Notes: a model not told the origin generated them from the sequence alone. DNA of 39,159 nt from Candidatus Magasanikiibacteriota bacterium (GCA_016234265.1 JACRFW010000021.1:1-39159); one strand, 5' to 3'. Shown: positions 22,559-32,258, counted from the stretch's first letter. A program made the numbers and translations.

Positions 22559-22579
22559 ACGTTAAGTTATACACATTCC

Positions 22580-22622
22580 TTGACAATTGCGCTTGACAGG
22601 GTATTCTCTGGGGCGATACACT
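22580..22622 (+). promoter_or_regulatory. Two overlapping promoters for ftsZ
   Basis: Two perfect -35 hexamers TTGACA occur at 22580-22585 and 22593-22598. The first pairs with TATTCT (22602-22607, 16-base spacer), the second with TACACT (22617-22622, 18-base spacer). The leader to the ftsZ ATG at 22701 is about 70 bases and holds no obvious Shine-Dalgarno close to the start. Confidence 0.65.
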
Positions 22623-22700
22623 ATCTAGCGAAGACACATTTCTTCGCTTATTTTATTATAAGGTGGTTGAATACAAAAATTATTCATCAATTTCACACCT

Positions 22701-23915
22701 ATGCCGCAAGTTAAACCGGAAATGGAAGCTTTTGCCAAAATTAAGGTCGTGGGCGTTGGCGGGAGCGGCGGGGCAGCCATCAATCGGATGATGGCGAGCA
22801 AAATTCGGGGCGTTGATTTTCTGGCCATGAACACCGATGTGCAGGCGCTTCATTACAACAGCGCGCCGCACAAAATTCATATCGGCAAAACGGTCACGAA
22901 AGGCCTCGGCGCCGGCATGGACCGCGAGGTCGGGCGAAAAGCGGCCGAAGAATCACAAAATGAAATTCGCGACGCCATCAAAGATGCCGATATGGTATTC
23001 ATTACCTGCGGTCTGGGTGGCGGCACCGGTTCGGGCGCGGCGCCGATTGTCGCCGAGGTGGCCAAAGAACTCGGCGCGCTGACGGTAGCGGTAGTCACCA
23101 AGCCGTTTTCCTTTGAGGGTCCGCAACGCAGCTCCATCGCGGAAAAATCGTGGGAAGATCTGGTGAAGAACGTGGATACCATCATTACCATCCCGAACGA
23201 CCGGATTCTTCAAGTCATTGATAAAAAAACCACTCTGCTTGACGCTTTCAAAATTGTTGACGATATTTTACGCCAGGGTGTGCAAGGGATCTCCGAACTT
23301 ATCACCATCCCGGGCCTGATTAATGTTGATTTTGCCGACGTCAAGACTATCATGCGCGACACCGGTTCGTCCCTCATGGGCATTGGTACCGGCACCGGCG
23401 AAAATCGGGCGGTGGAAGCCGCCAAAGCGGCCATTTCCAGCCCGCTCCTGGAGCTCTCTATTGACGGCGCGCACGGTATTCTCTTCACCATCACCGGCGG
23501 CCCGGATTTGACCATGAACGAAGTAACCGACGCCGCGAAGCTTATCACCAGCTCCGCCGCCGCCGATGCCAAGATTATTTTTGGCGCCATCATTGATGAA
23601 AATATGATCGGCAGCATGCGTATTAATGTGGTCGCGACCGGCTTTGACGACCGCCGCCCCAGTGCGCTGAAAGAAGACACGGCGCCGGCCCAGAATTTTT
23701 TCTCCGGCGGGAAATATCTGCCGAGCACGTTTCTGCGCAAAGCCCAGAAAGAAGAAGAGGAAGAAGAAAAAAAATTCAAGAACTTTACCCAGCGCAACAT
23801 TCCGGCCGCCGCGCCGAACCAGGGCGAAACCAACAAACCAATCAAAGATCAAGACCCGGGTCTGGAAGAAGACCCGGAGATGCCCGCCTTCCTTCGTAAA
23901 AGGATGGGTCTTTAA
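22701..23915 (+). CDS. ftsZ: Cell division protein FtsZ
   Basis: FtsZ is the tubulin-like GTPase that forms the division ring. The 404-aa protein has the GTP-binding G-box GGGTGSG at residues 106-112, the NTD of the nucleotide pocket (44-46) and the T7 catalytic loop NVDFAD at 208-213. A Glu/Lys-rich variable linker leads to the C-terminal peptide EMPAFLRKRMGL, which matches the conserved tail that binds FtsA and other partners. It follows ftsA with an intervening pair of promoters, so it can be made independently and in excess of FtsA. Confidence 0.97.
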   Translation: MPQVKPEMEAFAKIKVVGVGGSGGAAINRMMASKIRGVDFLAMNTDVQALHYNSAPHKIHIGKTVTKGLGAGMDREVGRKAAEESQNEIRDAIKDADMVFITCGLGGGTGSGAAPIVAEVAKELGALTVAVVTKPFSFEGPQRSSIAEKSWEDLVKNVDTIITIPNDRILQVIDKKTTLLDAFKIVDDILRQGVQGISELITIPGLINVDFADVKTIMRDTGSSLMGIGTGTGENRAVEAAKAAISSPLLELSIDGAHGILFTITGGPDLTMNEVTDAAKLITSSAAADAKIIFGAIIDENMIGSMRINVVATGFDDRRPSALKEDTAPAQNFFSGGKYLPSTFLRKAQKEEEEEEKKFKNFTQRNIPAAAPNQGETNKPIKDQDPGLEEDPEMPAFLRKRMGL

Positions 23916-23926
23916 TTATCGCGCCT

Positions 23927-24388
23927 ATGCGCTGTCCCGTTTGCAACTATCGTGATGTCAGCGTCATAGATACCCGTCCGCTGGAGGACGATTTGTCCGT
24001 CCGCCGCCGCCGGGAGTGCCAAAAATGTCACTATCGGTTTTCCACGGTGGAAGAAATTGAACTGCTGGACATCATTGTTGTGAAAAGAAACGGCGAACGG
24101 CAGAGCTATATGCGCGACAAAGTAGAAGCGGGCATCCGGCGATCGCTGACGAAGCGACCTTTCACGCAGGACAAATTTCACCGCCTGCTCCACGCGATTG
24201 AGCGCGATATTCAGAAGAAGCGCCGGCGGGAAATCGCGAGCAACGAGATTGGCGAAATAGTGATGAAACATCTGCACAGTTTTGATAAAATCGCCTATAT
24301 CCGTTTTGCCAGTGTCTATCGCGATTTTAAAGACGTGAAAACATTTGAAAAGGAGCTAAAGCGCATTAGTCACAAGCAATCTAAATAA
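23927..24388 (+). CDS. nrdR: Transcriptional repressor NrdR
   Basis: NrdR represses ribonucleotide reductase genes when dATP is high. The 153-aa protein has the zinc ribbon (Cys3, Cys6, Cys31, Cys34 in MRCPVC and CQKC) and the ATP-cone domain with VVKRNGERQSY and the C-terminal SVYRDFKDV. Size is typical. It sits 11 bases behind ftsZ and is probably cotranscribed. No nrd genes and no evident NrdR box were seen in the window. Confidence 0.96.
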   Translation: MRCPVCNYRDVSVIDTRPLEDDLSVRRRRECQKCHYRFSTVEEIELLDIIVVKRNGERQSYMRDKVEAGIRRSLTKRPFTQDKFHRLLHAIERDIQKKRRREIASNEIGEIVMKHLHSFDKIAYIRFASVYRDFKDVKTFEKELKRISHKQSK

Positions 24389-24394
24389 CACTCT

Positions 24395-24838
24395 ATGTTA
24401 AAACGCGCGGCGACACCACCGGAGCAGGGCGACGCACCACCGACCCTCTCGGCCGTTTCCGAAATCGGAGAGCGTCCTGCGACCGTGCCCAAAGACACGA
24501 GCGGGGCGGCGCTCCGCGATCTTTTAGAGAAAAATCTCAAGTGGTCGCAAATAATCTACGAACAGAATCGGAAGATCAACCACAAATTATTGTGGTCGGC
24601 GGTGGCCAATTGGTTCCGGCTCATCGTGATTGTCGTGCCGCTCATTCTCGCCGTTTGGTATTTGCCGACTATTATGAAAGGGCTGCGAGATAAGTACGGC
24701 CTCTTTTTAAACGCAGCCGCCAAGGGTCAGCTGTCGCCGTCTTCGGTAAACAGTCTGCTTGATGTGCTGCCGATTAACGCGGTGGAGCGAGAGCAACTGA
24801 AGGCGATGCTGCAGTCGTCCAGGCCGAGTCAAAAATAA
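24395..24838 (+). CDS. Single-pass membrane protein of unknown function
   Basis: 147 aa. The N-terminal 50 residues are hydrophilic and Pro-rich, followed by an amphipathic stretch (LRDLLEKNLKWSQIIYEQN) and one membrane helix (WFRLIVIVVPLILAVWYLPTI, about residues 68-90). The C-terminus is short and helical. It starts 6 bases after nrdR and stops 9 bases before pyk, so it belongs to that run. I do not recognise a family; small proteins of this layout are common in CPR genomes. It could be a membrane anchor or scaffold. Confidence 0.7.
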   Translation: MLKRAATPPEQGDAPPTLSAVSEIGERPATVPKDTSGAALRDLLEKNLKWSQIIYEQNRKINHKLLWSAVANWFRLIVIVVPLILAVWYLPTIMKGLRDKYGLFLNAAAKGQLSPSSVNSLLDVLPINAVEREQLKAMLQSSRPSQK

Positions 24839-24847
24839 GGTAAAGGT

Positions 24848-26284
24848 ATGTTTAAACACACCAAAATCGGCGCCACCATCGGCCCCTCCTGCGCGGACCC
24901 GCTGGTGCTGGAGAAAATGGTCAAAGCCGGGATGAATTTCGCCCGGCTGAATTTTGCGCACGGCACGCACGAGAGCAACGGAAAACTTCTCAACACTGTT
25001 CGCGCGGTTGAAGAAAAAACCGGCGAGCCCCTGGCCATTCTTCAAGACCTGCAGGGGCCGCGCATCCGCCTGGGCGCCATGCCCGCCGAAGGGGTCGCGA
25101 TTAAAGAGGGCGATACTGTTACTTTGAATACTGCTTTGACTACATATGCCGGCGGCGACTGGCCGGTTGACTATCCGGAGTTGCACCGTTTCGTCAAGCC
25201 GGGTGAGCGCGTTCTCATTGATGACGGCCGGGTTGAACTTAGCGTCACGGCGGTGACCGGCTCGCAGATAACGGGCAGCGTCGCGCAGGGGGGCGTGGTG
25301 ACATCTCATAAAGGAATTAATTTGCCGGATAGCGTATTAGAGATTCCGGCTCTGAGCGAGAAAGACCGGGCAGACCTGCGTTTTGGCGTCAAAAGCGAAG
25401 TGGATATGGTCGGGCTGTCATTTGTCAGCAGCGCCAAAGATATTTTGGATGTTCGGTTTCTTATTCAGCAGTATTTGAAAGAAGAAGGCCTGACCCGCGC
25501 CCAGCCGATTTTTATCATTGCCAAAATTGAACGGCGGGTGGCGGTAGAGAATTTAACCGAAATTTTGGATGCGGCCGATGGCATCATGGTGGCGCGCGGC
25601 GATTTGGGCCTGGAGTTGCCGGCGGCGCAGGTGCCCTTGGTCCAAAAAAGAATTATTGACGCCGCGAACGCGCTGGCGAAGCCGGTGATTGTAGCCACCC
25701 AGATGCTTAATTCCATGCAGACCAGCCGCCGCCCCACGCGCGCGGAAGTGTCCGACGTAGCGAACGCTGTCATTGATCACGCCGACGCGCTACTTTTGAC
25801 CAATGAAACGGCGAGCGGGGAGTTTCCGGTGCTCGCGGTTGAAACCATGGCGGATATTATTGTCACCACGGAGCGCTCCAGCTATGACGACACCGATTTG
25901 CCCGCTCATCATAAGGGGGTGTCGCTTGATTTGGCCATTGCCGACATGTCGCGGCTTCTTGCCGATGAGCTGAGCGCCAAATTGATTTTGGCGGCCTCAA
26001 TTTCTGGCGAAACCGGCCGACTCATTAGCCATGTCAGGCCGTCGCTCCCGATTCTGGTTGCCACCAGCACCCCGGCTTCGTGGCGTCAGCTCAATCTTTC
26101 TTGGGGAGTGAAACCATTTATGATGCTTCAGTGCCAGTCCATTGAGGAGCTCGTAGAGCGCTCCATTGACTACATCAAACACCACAAAATTGCCCGGAAG
26201 GGCGATAAGATGATAATCGTGGCCGGAGAGCCGGTTGGCCAGGCGGGAAATGTTAATCTGGTAGAGGTGAGGGAGATCTCGTAG
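24848..26284 (+). CDS. pyk: Pyruvate kinase
   Basis: The enzyme makes pyruvate and ATP from phosphoenolpyruvate and ADP, the last step of glycolysis and a main ATP source in fermentative CPR cells. The 478-aa protein shows TKIGATIGPSC and NFARLNFAHG at the start, the active-site Lys segment FIIAKIE, the metal-binding MVARGDLGLEL, ATQMLNSM, and a full C-terminal allosteric-type domain. One usually strong motif is altered: DALLLTNETASGEFP in place of the common DAVMLSGETAxGxYP, so two residues of that loop differ. The motif's surroundings are intact, and I expect activity. A ribosome site AAGGTAAAGG precedes the start. Confidence 0.95.
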   Translation: MFKHTKIGATIGPSCADPLVLEKMVKAGMNFARLNFAHGTHESNGKLLNTVRAVEEKTGEPLAILQDLQGPRIRLGAMPAEGVAIKEGDTVTLNTALTTYAGGDWPVDYPELHRFVKPGERVLIDDGRVELSVTAVTGSQITGSVAQGGVVTSHKGINLPDSVLEIPALSEKDRADLRFGVKSEVDMVGLSFVSSAKDILDVRFLIQQYLKEEGLTRAQPIFIIAKIERRVAVENLTEILDAADGIMVARGDLGLELPAAQVPLVQKRIIDAANALAKPVIVATQMLNSMQTSRRPTRAEVSDVANAVIDHADALLLTNETASGEFPVLAVETMADIIVTTERSSYDDTDLPAHHKGVSLDLAIADMSRLLADELSAKLILAASISGETGRLISHVRPSLPILVATSTPASWRQLNLSWGVKPFMMLQCQSIEELVERSIDYIKHHKIARKGDKMIIVAGEPVGQAGNVNLVEVREIS

Positions 26285-26390
26285 CAGAATGGGTGACAGG
26301 GGGCAGGGCGAACAGTCCACTGGTGTGCTATGGTGTTTTGTGCTACAGTACAGTCATGGCTATTTTCTATCATTTTTAATTTTATTTCCT

Positions 26391-26717
26391 ATGGCCAAAC
26401 CAGGATTTTCTTTTTTGGAAAATTATATTATGGAAGTTTTGCAAGACAGCGGACTAGGCAAACTGTCTGAAGCTAACAGGCAAGTCTACGTGCCGCAGCT
26501 GGCGGCTGAGGCCGAATATCGTTTGGGGCTGGAGCTTTTGCCAAAACTAGACAAAGAGCAGGCAGAGAAGTTTAGTGGCATGGTTTCCGCGGAGGAGAGT
26601 TCGCCCACCGTTTGGCAGACTTTTTGGAGACAAGCCGTGCCGCAGTTTGATGCCACTGTTCAATCGGTTTTAAAAAAATTTGCCGAAGACTGCCGGAAAA
26701 TTTTAGCCCGTTCATAA
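26391..26717 (+). CDS. Small helical protein of unknown function, DUF5663-like
   Basis: From ATG 26391 the product is 108 aa, all helical and hydrophilic: FLENYIMEVLQDSGLGKLSEANRQ... followed by a heptad-like LGLELLPKLDKEQAEKF. The order 'hydrophobic N-terminal helix, Gly-Leu-x-x-Leu, long amphipathic helix, KxxxEKF' recalls DUF5663 proteins of CPR bacteria, though this is from memory. The upstream extension to 26289 has no start signal and begins in intergenic sequence. It stops 2 bases before the next small gene. No function known. Confidence 0.65.
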   Translation: MAKPGFSFLENYIMEVLQDSGLGKLSEANRQVYVPQLAAEAEYRLGLELLPKLDKEQAEKFSGMVSAEESSPTVWQTFWRQAVPQFDATVQSVLKKFAEDCRKILARS

Positions 26718-26719
26718 CT

Positions 26720-26914
26720 ATGGCGCAAACTGGCACAGCGCGAAAATCGCGTTTGGAGCGCGTTCAGCGCGAACTCGTAAAGGATTACGAGGGTATTTTG
26801 AAACGATTAACCGTTTTGCGGAAAAAACGCGCGGCTCTGCACAAAGAGATTCTTGCCGCGCTTGATCGCGCCAAGGTGCAGGGTGTTTTGAAAAAAATAA
26901 AACGATTGCGTTAA
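26720..26914 (+). CDS. Small basic coiled-coil protein, unknown
   Basis: 64 aa, very rich in Lys/Arg, with an uninterrupted amphipathic helix (LERVQRELVKDYEGILKRLT and beyond). Could bind nucleic acid or pair with the acidic neighbour protein at 26391. Starts 2 bases after the previous stop, so translation is likely coupled. No family recognised. Confidence 0.6.
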   Translation: MAQTGTARKSRLERVQRELVKDYEGILKRLTVLRKKRAALHKEILAALDRAKVQGVLKKIKRLR

Positions 26915-26932
26915 TTTAATGCTTACTTTTTG

Positions 26933-29900
26933 ATGGCTATGAGCCCTGCTAGACTAAAAACAACTTCTGATGGTTTATCCGGACCGGAAGAAGAGACAAG
27001 GCGTTTGCGCGCGGTGCCGGATGCTCCGAAAGAAGAAGTAGAAAATATTGATCATCTGGTTGATGAAGCAATTCGGAAAGAGCGGGAAGAGGGGGTTGCT
27101 GAGCTTGAAAGAAAGATTAAGGAAATGACAGAAGAACTGCGTATTTTGTGGGACGAAGATCTTAAGAAAGAAGTCTACGAGTTGGAGAACGATCTTTTCA
27201 AGGTACGACAGGCAAAAGATGAGCTCAGCAAGGTTGATTTTGATACATTTCGTGAACAAATTGAAGAATTACGGCTTTCGCTTAACGCCCTCAAAGGCGA
27301 TATTGCTTATATTTTAGAACAGAAAGCTCATCTTGAAGAGGTGGCGGAAGAGGACATCATAAAGAGCGAAGAAGATATTCATGCGTCAGAAGGTGAAATG
27401 GAAATTGAAGAAAGAGCGCTGTCCCCGGAGGAAGAAGCGGCGGTGCGAGCCGTGGCTGAGCCACCCGCCGAAGAGTCGGCGGCCGAGCCGCCTTCTGAGG
27501 AACCGCCGCCGGCCGAGCCCGAGCCTAAAGTCGGCGCCAGTCACTTGGAAACCTCTGTGATTGATACTCGGCGGTTGCGCGGCGGCGGAAAAAAAGAATT
27601 TGAACCGCACAGGAAAGCCGTGATAGACATTCCGGAGCCCTTGGTGAAGAAAATTCTTAAGGAAAGCGGTGAAGCGGACAAGCTATTTGCGGCGATTATT
27701 TCCGGAGATCAGCCACTAGCCAAAAATATTTGTCATGATCTTTTGGAAAGAAGGATTGGAAACGTCAGTGTGAAGGGGGTGAGTTCAGAACTGGAGATAG
27801 AATTAGAAATAGCGCTGGCAAAACAAGGCCTCACTCTGGAGCAATTTCGCGGTAAGTGGAAGGAAGGTTTGTATAAGCTTGTTTTGAACGTTATTCAGGA
27901 TCGCGTGGACGCGGAAACGCGCCAACAAGCGGTGGCGGAGATTTCCACTCTGGAAAAACTAAAAATCAATTGGGAAGGTATCGCCAAGAAAGCGGCGATT
28001 GTCGGCGGCATTACCGCCGTAGCGGCCACCGGTTTCGGCGCGGTCTTGGGCGGCGCGGCGGCCATCGGCGCCGGTGTGGCGACCGGCGGCGTGGTTTCGC
28101 GTTTTTTTCAGGGCTTTATCAAAAAGCGACGCGAAGAAGGCGTCACCGACGAGGGCGAGAATAGGGCACAGCGCCGGATGAACGATTTGATTGAGAAAAA
28201 GAAAGCCCGGATTATCGGCGAATTGGTGGAAAAATGGCAAGGCGACGAAACTTCCATGTCCTTGGTATTGAGCCAGGCCATCCGGGAAGCATCGGCTGGT
28301 AACGCCGATGTCAATAGGATGATTGTTCAAGAAACACTGCTTAAGACGGCGGAAAAACTGAAAGACGCCGGCGAAGTGGACGAGGCACAGGCCAGGGAAT
28401 TGGAGGGTCTCATAGCCGGTTTAGGCAATCTCCGTGAAACTGACCCGGAATTAAAGAGACTAATTGCCGGCGCCGAAGCAACGCCGGTCGCGATTGAGAT
28501 TTTGAAAAAACTGCAAGAAGCCAAGAGTGGCCAACTGTTTGCCGCCGCGAAAGGCGATACCAAAAAATCAAAAATTGAAAAGGTGGCTGGGTATTTGGCT
28601 CCGATAGCCGTGGGCACGACTGTGGCTGTGGCTTGTGCGTCTGGAGTTAGTGTTGGTGTACGTGCCGGTATGGGTGCGCTGGGCGGGGGTGTGGCTGGCT
28701 TTAAGATGGGTGAAGCCCGCGACCGCGCGGCTAAAGAGAAACAAGTTGAGGCGGAAATTAATCGGATGATGATGGCAACAAGCAGTATTATCAGCCACTA
28801 TAAGGGCGAAGCATCATTAAGTGGTTTGAAGCAATCTGTCGGCAAATTAAAAGCCCAAGTTGAGTTATTTACTGCCCTGCAGCCGGAGGCGCGAAAATCT
28901 ATTCTCCTCACCAAGGCTGACGCCGTTATCCGCGAGAGCGACCGGATAATCTTGGAGGCAGAGGAGAGCCAGGCGTTACTGGAAGCGTTAAGAGGTCAAC
29001 GTCAGGAGGTCATAAAACACGCCAGCGCCAGCATACAGAAAATTAATAAGGATGTCGGCCGGTGGCGGCGGTGGGTGGGCTTGGCTGCCGGCGCGGTTCT
29101 TGGCGGCGGCTTGGGCTTTCTGGGCGGCGAGATGGCCGAGCATCGCCAGGAGCTGAAGATAGAAGAGAAACTGGACGAACTTTTGAAGAGTGTGTCGGTG
29201 GACGTGAAGGAAAAAGTGTTGCAGTCATTTGCGGGGTCTGGGCACAAGGTGCATAATGTGGAGGATCTGACATTTGTTGAATTGAAAAATTTACTAGCTC
29301 GTGATGGCAAAACGCTTGATGTTAATTTGGTGAAGTTCAAAATCGCCGACGCGCAGCAACCGGTAGATCGTATGGAGGATTTTGATAGTTCGCAACTGGA
29401 AGTTCTTGTTGCCCCATTTTCCCCGCTGAAAAGAACGGAATGGATTGGACAGGGATTAAGTCCGGAGGCGATTGATAAAATAAATACAGCTTCTTCCGGC
29501 GGAGTGGCAGAGAAGATAACGGTGGTAGATCGCCTTTTGGCCGGAGCCGGGGGCGACCCCAGCGCGATGCGCACCATTAATGCCCAACTGGAGGGCGGGG
29601 TTGAAATTGAAACGACGCTGAAGAATGTGTTGGTGGCGCCGGGCCGGGGATCCAACAGCGTTACGGCTCTGATCGCCCGTCAGCTGGAGGCGAACCCCAG
29701 CCGTTATGGGTTTGACGCGCAGAAGCGATTTGATGATGCCCATGAATGGGCCAAGCACGAAGCGGCCGTACTCGCCAAAAGGGATGGTTATATTAATGCC
29801 AACGGCACCTCGCGCGTCGGTGTGATGCTGGGCAAAAAAGATAATTTTGTCCTACTGACGGATGATGGGAAAGGCAGTTTGAAGATAAAGTTGAGGAATT

Positions 29901-29947
29901 TGGGGGTAAAAGTAACTGGCAAAACGTATTTAATGTCAAATAAGTAG
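26933..29947 (+). CDS. Large coiled-coil protein with three glycine-rich membrane hairpins, unknown
   Basis: From ATG 26933 the product is 1004 aa. Residues about 45-150 form a charged coiled coil; 155-195 is an acidic Glu/Pro-rich linker. Three glycine/alanine-rich hydrophobic stretches follow: VGGITAVAATGFGAVLGGAA (near 355), IAVGTTVAVACASGVSVGVR (near 555) and WVGLAAGAVLGGGLGFLGGE (near 715). They resemble glycine-zipper segments able to insert in membranes as hairpins. Between them are long Lys/Glu-rich helices. No signal peptide, no enzyme motif. The gene runs convergent to glyA with only 3 bases between the stops. I do not recognise a family; a membrane-shaping or toxin-like role is possible, but nothing in the sequence decides this. 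Confidence 0.75.
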   Translation: MAMSPARLKTTSDGLSGPEEETRRLRAVPDAPKEEVENIDHLVDEAIRKEREEGVAELERKIKEMTEELRILWDEDLKKEVYELENDLFKVRQAKDELSKVDFDTFREQIEELRLSLNALKGDIAYILEQKAHLEEVAEEDIIKSEEDIHASEGEMEIEERALSPEEEAAVRAVAEPPAEESAAEPPSEEPPPAEPEPKVGASHLETSVIDTRRLRGGGKKEFEPHRKAVIDIPEPLVKKILKESGEADKLFAAIISGDQPLAKNICHDLLERRIGNVSVKGVSSELEIELEIALAKQGLTLEQFRGKWKEGLYKLVLNVIQDRVDAETRQQAVAEISTLEKLKINWEGIAKKAAIVGGITAVAATGFGAVLGGAAAIGAGVATGGVVSRFFQGFIKKRREEGVTDEGENRAQRRMNDLIEKKKARIIGELVEKWQGDETSMSLVLSQAIREASAGNADVNRMIVQETLLKTAEKLKDAGEVDEAQARELEGLIAGLGNLRETDPELKRLIAGAEATPVAIEILKKLQEAKSGQLFAAAKGDTKKSKIEKVAGYLAPIAVGTTVAVACASGVSVGVRAGMGALGGGVAGFKMGEARDRAAKEKQVEAEINRMMMATSSIISHYKGEASLSGLKQSVGKLKAQVELFTALQPEARKSILLTKADAVIRESDRIILEAEESQALLEALRGQRQEVIKHASASIQKINKDVGRWRRWVGLAAGAVLGGGLGFLGGEMAEHRQELKIEEKLDELLKSVSVDVKEKVLQSFAGSGHKVHNVEDLTFVELKNLLARDGKTLDVNLVKFKIADAQQPVDRMEDFDSSQLEVLVAPFSPLKRTEWIGQGLSPEAIDKINTASSGGVAEKITVVDRLLAGAGGDPSAMRTINAQLEGGVEIETTLKNVLVAPGRGSNSVTALIARQLEANPSRYGFDAQKRFDDAHEWAKHEAAVLAKRDGYINANGTSRVGVMLGKKDNFVLLTDDGKGSLKIKLRNLGVKVTGKTYLMSNK

Positions 29948-29950
29948 CCG

Positions 29951-31204
29951 CTAGTAGTTCAGTGTCGGGTAGAGCGGAAATTTTTTGGTAAGCTCTTTCA
30001 CTTCGGTCTTAATATTCGCGAGTTTGGCGTCGTCTTTGGCGTTTATAATTGCTTGGTTAATCCAGTCTCCCACTTGTTTCATTTCGGCTTCTTTCATTCC
30101 CCTCGTCGTTAAGGCTGGCGTACCCAGACGGATGCCGCTGGGGTCCATCGGCGCGCGCGGGTCGTCGGGAATCATATTTTTGTTCACCGTAATGCCGGCT
30201 TTATCCAGGGCAATTTGGGCTTCTTTGCCGGTAATACCTTTGCTTTCAAAGACATTGATCAGCAAGAGGTGATTGTCGGTGCCCCCAAAGCAGAGTTGGT
30301 AGCCTTTGGCGTTGAATACCGCCTCCAGCGCTTTGGCATTCTTTTTAATTTGTTTGGCGTAGTCTTTAAATTCCGGCTGCAGCGCCTCTTTGAAGGCCAC
30401 CGCTTTGGCCGCGATGTTGTTTTCGTGCGGGCCGCCCTGAAAACCGGGGAAAACAGCCTTGTCAATCGCTTTAGCCCATTTTTCTTGGCACATAATCATG
30501 CCCCCGCGGGGGCCGCGCAGAGTTTTGTGGGTGGTGGTAGTGACCACATCAAAGAGTGGCACGGGGTTATTCATTTGTCCGCCGGCGATGAGCCCGGCGA
30601 TGTGCGCGATATCGGCCATGGTGATGGCCCCCACTTCGTCGGCGATCGCTTTTATTTTTTCGTATTCAATTTCGCGGGAGTAGGCCGAGTAGCCGACCAA
30701 AATCATTTTTGGTTTGTGGTCAAGCGCCATCTGCCGCAAGTTATCTAAATCAATTTTTCCCTCGGCATTGGTTTTATAGCGGACAAAGTTGAAAATTTGC
30801 GCCATGTAGGTCACCGGGTGTCCGTGAGTGAGATGCCCGCCGTGGGAGAGGTCCATACCAAGAATAGTGTCGCCGGGTTTGAGGAGCCCAAAATAGACGG
30901 CCACGTTCGCCGGGGCGCCCGAGAGCGGCTGGACATTCACATGTTCGGCGCCAAAGAGCTGTTTGGCTCGGCTGATGGCGAGCGTTTCCACTTCATCAAT
31001 AAATTCACAGCCGCCGTAGTAGCGTTTGCCGGCGTAGCCTTCGGAATATTTGTTGGTGAGAATAGAGCCGAGGGCTTGGAGCACGGCCGGGGAGACAAAA
31101 TTTTCCGAGGGGATCATTTCCAGGCCGGTTTCTTGCCGGTCTTGTTCGCGCTTGATGCTCGCGAGAATATCCGAGTCAAAGTCTTTAAGAGAATGAGTAT
31201 ACAT
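29951..31204 (-). CDS. glyA: Serine hydroxymethyltransferase
   Basis: This PLP enzyme converts serine and tetrahydrofolate to glycine and methylene-tetrahydrofolate, the main source of one-carbon units for thymidylate and purines. The 417-aa protein has the N-terminal [10 protein letters not shown], the [11 protein letters not shown] segment, and the PLP-binding Lys227 in [16 protein letters not shown]. Length is standard. Its promoter lies at 31226-31254 on the minus strand. It is a single-gene unit, divergent from the thiamine gene. Confidence 0.97.
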   Translation of the reverse strand: MYTHSLKDFDSDILASIKREQDRQETGLEMIPSENFVSPAVLQALGSILTNKYSEGYAGKRYYGGCEFIDEVETLAISRAKQLFGAEHVNVQPLSGAPANVAVYFGLLKPGDTILGMDLSHGGHLTHGHPVTYMAQIFNFVRYKTNAEGKIDLDNLRQMALDHKPKMILVGYSAYSREIEYEKIKAIADEVGAITMADIAHIAGLIAGGQMNNPVPLFDVVTTTTHKTLRGPRGGMIMCQEKWAKAIDKAVFPGFQGGPHENNIAAKAVAFKEALQPEFKDYAKQIKKNAKALEAVFNAKGYQLCFGGTDNHLLLINVFESKGITGKEAQIALDKAGITVNKNMIPDDPRAPMDPSGIRLGTPALTTRGMKEAEMKQVGDWINQAIINAKDDAKLANIKTEVKELTKKFPLYPTLNY

Positions 31205-31225
31205 ATGTACAAAAAATACAGAGCT

Positions 31226-31254
31226 ATGATACCATCACCATATCATTAAAGCAA
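31226..31254 (-). promoter_or_regulatory. Promoter for glyA
   Basis: On the minus strand TTGCTT (31249-31254), 17-base spacer and TATCAT (31226-31231). It would start about 15 bases before the glyA ATG, leaving a very short leader. Confidence 0.55.
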
Positions 31255-31262
31255 CTATCGGT

Positions 31263-32258
31263 ATGAACAGTGATTTTGCCATTATTGACAGTAATTTAGA
31301 GCGTACCAGCGAGGGTTTGCGGATGCTGGACGAGATCGCCCGTTACATTACCGCCCAAGCGGACGTTTTTGAGGAAATAAAGGCTATTCGGCATGATGTG
31401 CAGGATATCAGCGCCTGGTTTGGCCCCGCTAGGCTGATTGGGGCTCGCGCGCGGGCCAAAGAGCACGAGGTCAAAGTAACCGAGAGTGAAGCTAATCGTT
31501 CCACTGCCTGGGGGATGATCCGCGCCGGTGTTGGTCGTATCGCCGAGTCGCTTCGTATTTTGGAAGAATTTTCCAAGATTTATGCTGTCCAGGCGACCGA
31601 GCTCGTCAAGCGTTCGCGCTACGCCATCTATGTTTTAGAAAAAGAATTACTCCAGGCTACGCCCCACTACTATCTGCGGCGGTATTTTGAGAAGGGGGTT
31701 GTGTACCCGCTCTCGGAGAGCGTGGGGGAAATTTTGTGGCTCGTTGACCACGGCGCGCAAATGATACAATTTCGCGACAAAAAGAGTTCACGCGATGAGG
31801 TGTTTCAAAAAGCCAAACATTTAAGTACGGTTATTACCGAGAAAAATAAAACCAGCAAAGATCAGACGCTTCTGATAATTAATGATTATCCGGAAATCGC
31901 GGCGGAGTTGCCGGTGGCCGGCGTGCATATTGGCCAAGAAGATGGCAAAGTCGCTCCGGTGCGTCAGCTGTTGGGTAGCAACAAAATTGTCGGGCGCTCT
32001 AGTCACTCTATAGAGCAGATCCGTGAAGCGGTGGCCGACGGCGCCGACTATGTGAGCATCGGTCCGGTGTATGCCACACCGACCAAGCCAGACCGCCAGG
32101 CGGTGGGGCTCGCCTTGGTGCGCCATGTGGCCGACGAAATAATGATTCCGTGGCTCGCGATTGGCGGCATTGATGAGACTGTTGTCCATGATGTGTATTC
32201 GGCTGGTGCCAAAAATGTTGCGGTCGTGCGTTCGGCCCGGAGCTTCTTCCAAAATTAA
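31263..32258 (+). CDS. thiE: Thiamine-phosphate synthase with N-terminal ThiD2-like domain
   Basis: The C-terminal 200 residues are a ThiE TIM barrel that joins HMP-PP and the thiazole phosphate to thiamine phosphate: QFRDK (169-173), IINDY (205-209), VHIGQED (221-227), GRSSHS (244-249), GPVYATPTK (267-275) and WLAIGGI. The N-terminal about 125 residues are helical, with DSNLERTSEGLRMLDEIARY, IRHDV and GRIAESLRILEEFSK, matching the ThiD2 domain found fused to ThiE in some bacteria and thought to handle HMP phosphate. Length is 331 aa versus about 210 for ThiE alone. No other thiamine gene is in the window. Most CPR genomes lack full thiamine synthesis, so this may be a salvage enzyme. Confidence 0.88.
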   Translation: MNSDFAIIDSNLERTSEGLRMLDEIARYITAQADVFEEIKAIRHDVQDISAWFGPARLIGARARAKEHEVKVTESEANRSTAWGMIRAGVGRIAESLRILEEFSKIYAVQATELVKRSRYAIYVLEKELLQATPHYYLRRYFEKGVVYPLSESVGEILWLVDHGAQMIQFRDKKSSRDEVFQKAKHLSTVITEKNKTSKDQTLLIINDYPEIAAELPVAGVHIGQEDGKVAPVRQLLGSNKIVGRSSHSIEQIREAVADGADYVSIGPVYATPTKPDRQAVGLALVRHVADEIMIPWLAIGGIDETVVHDVYSAGAKNVAVVRSARSFFQN

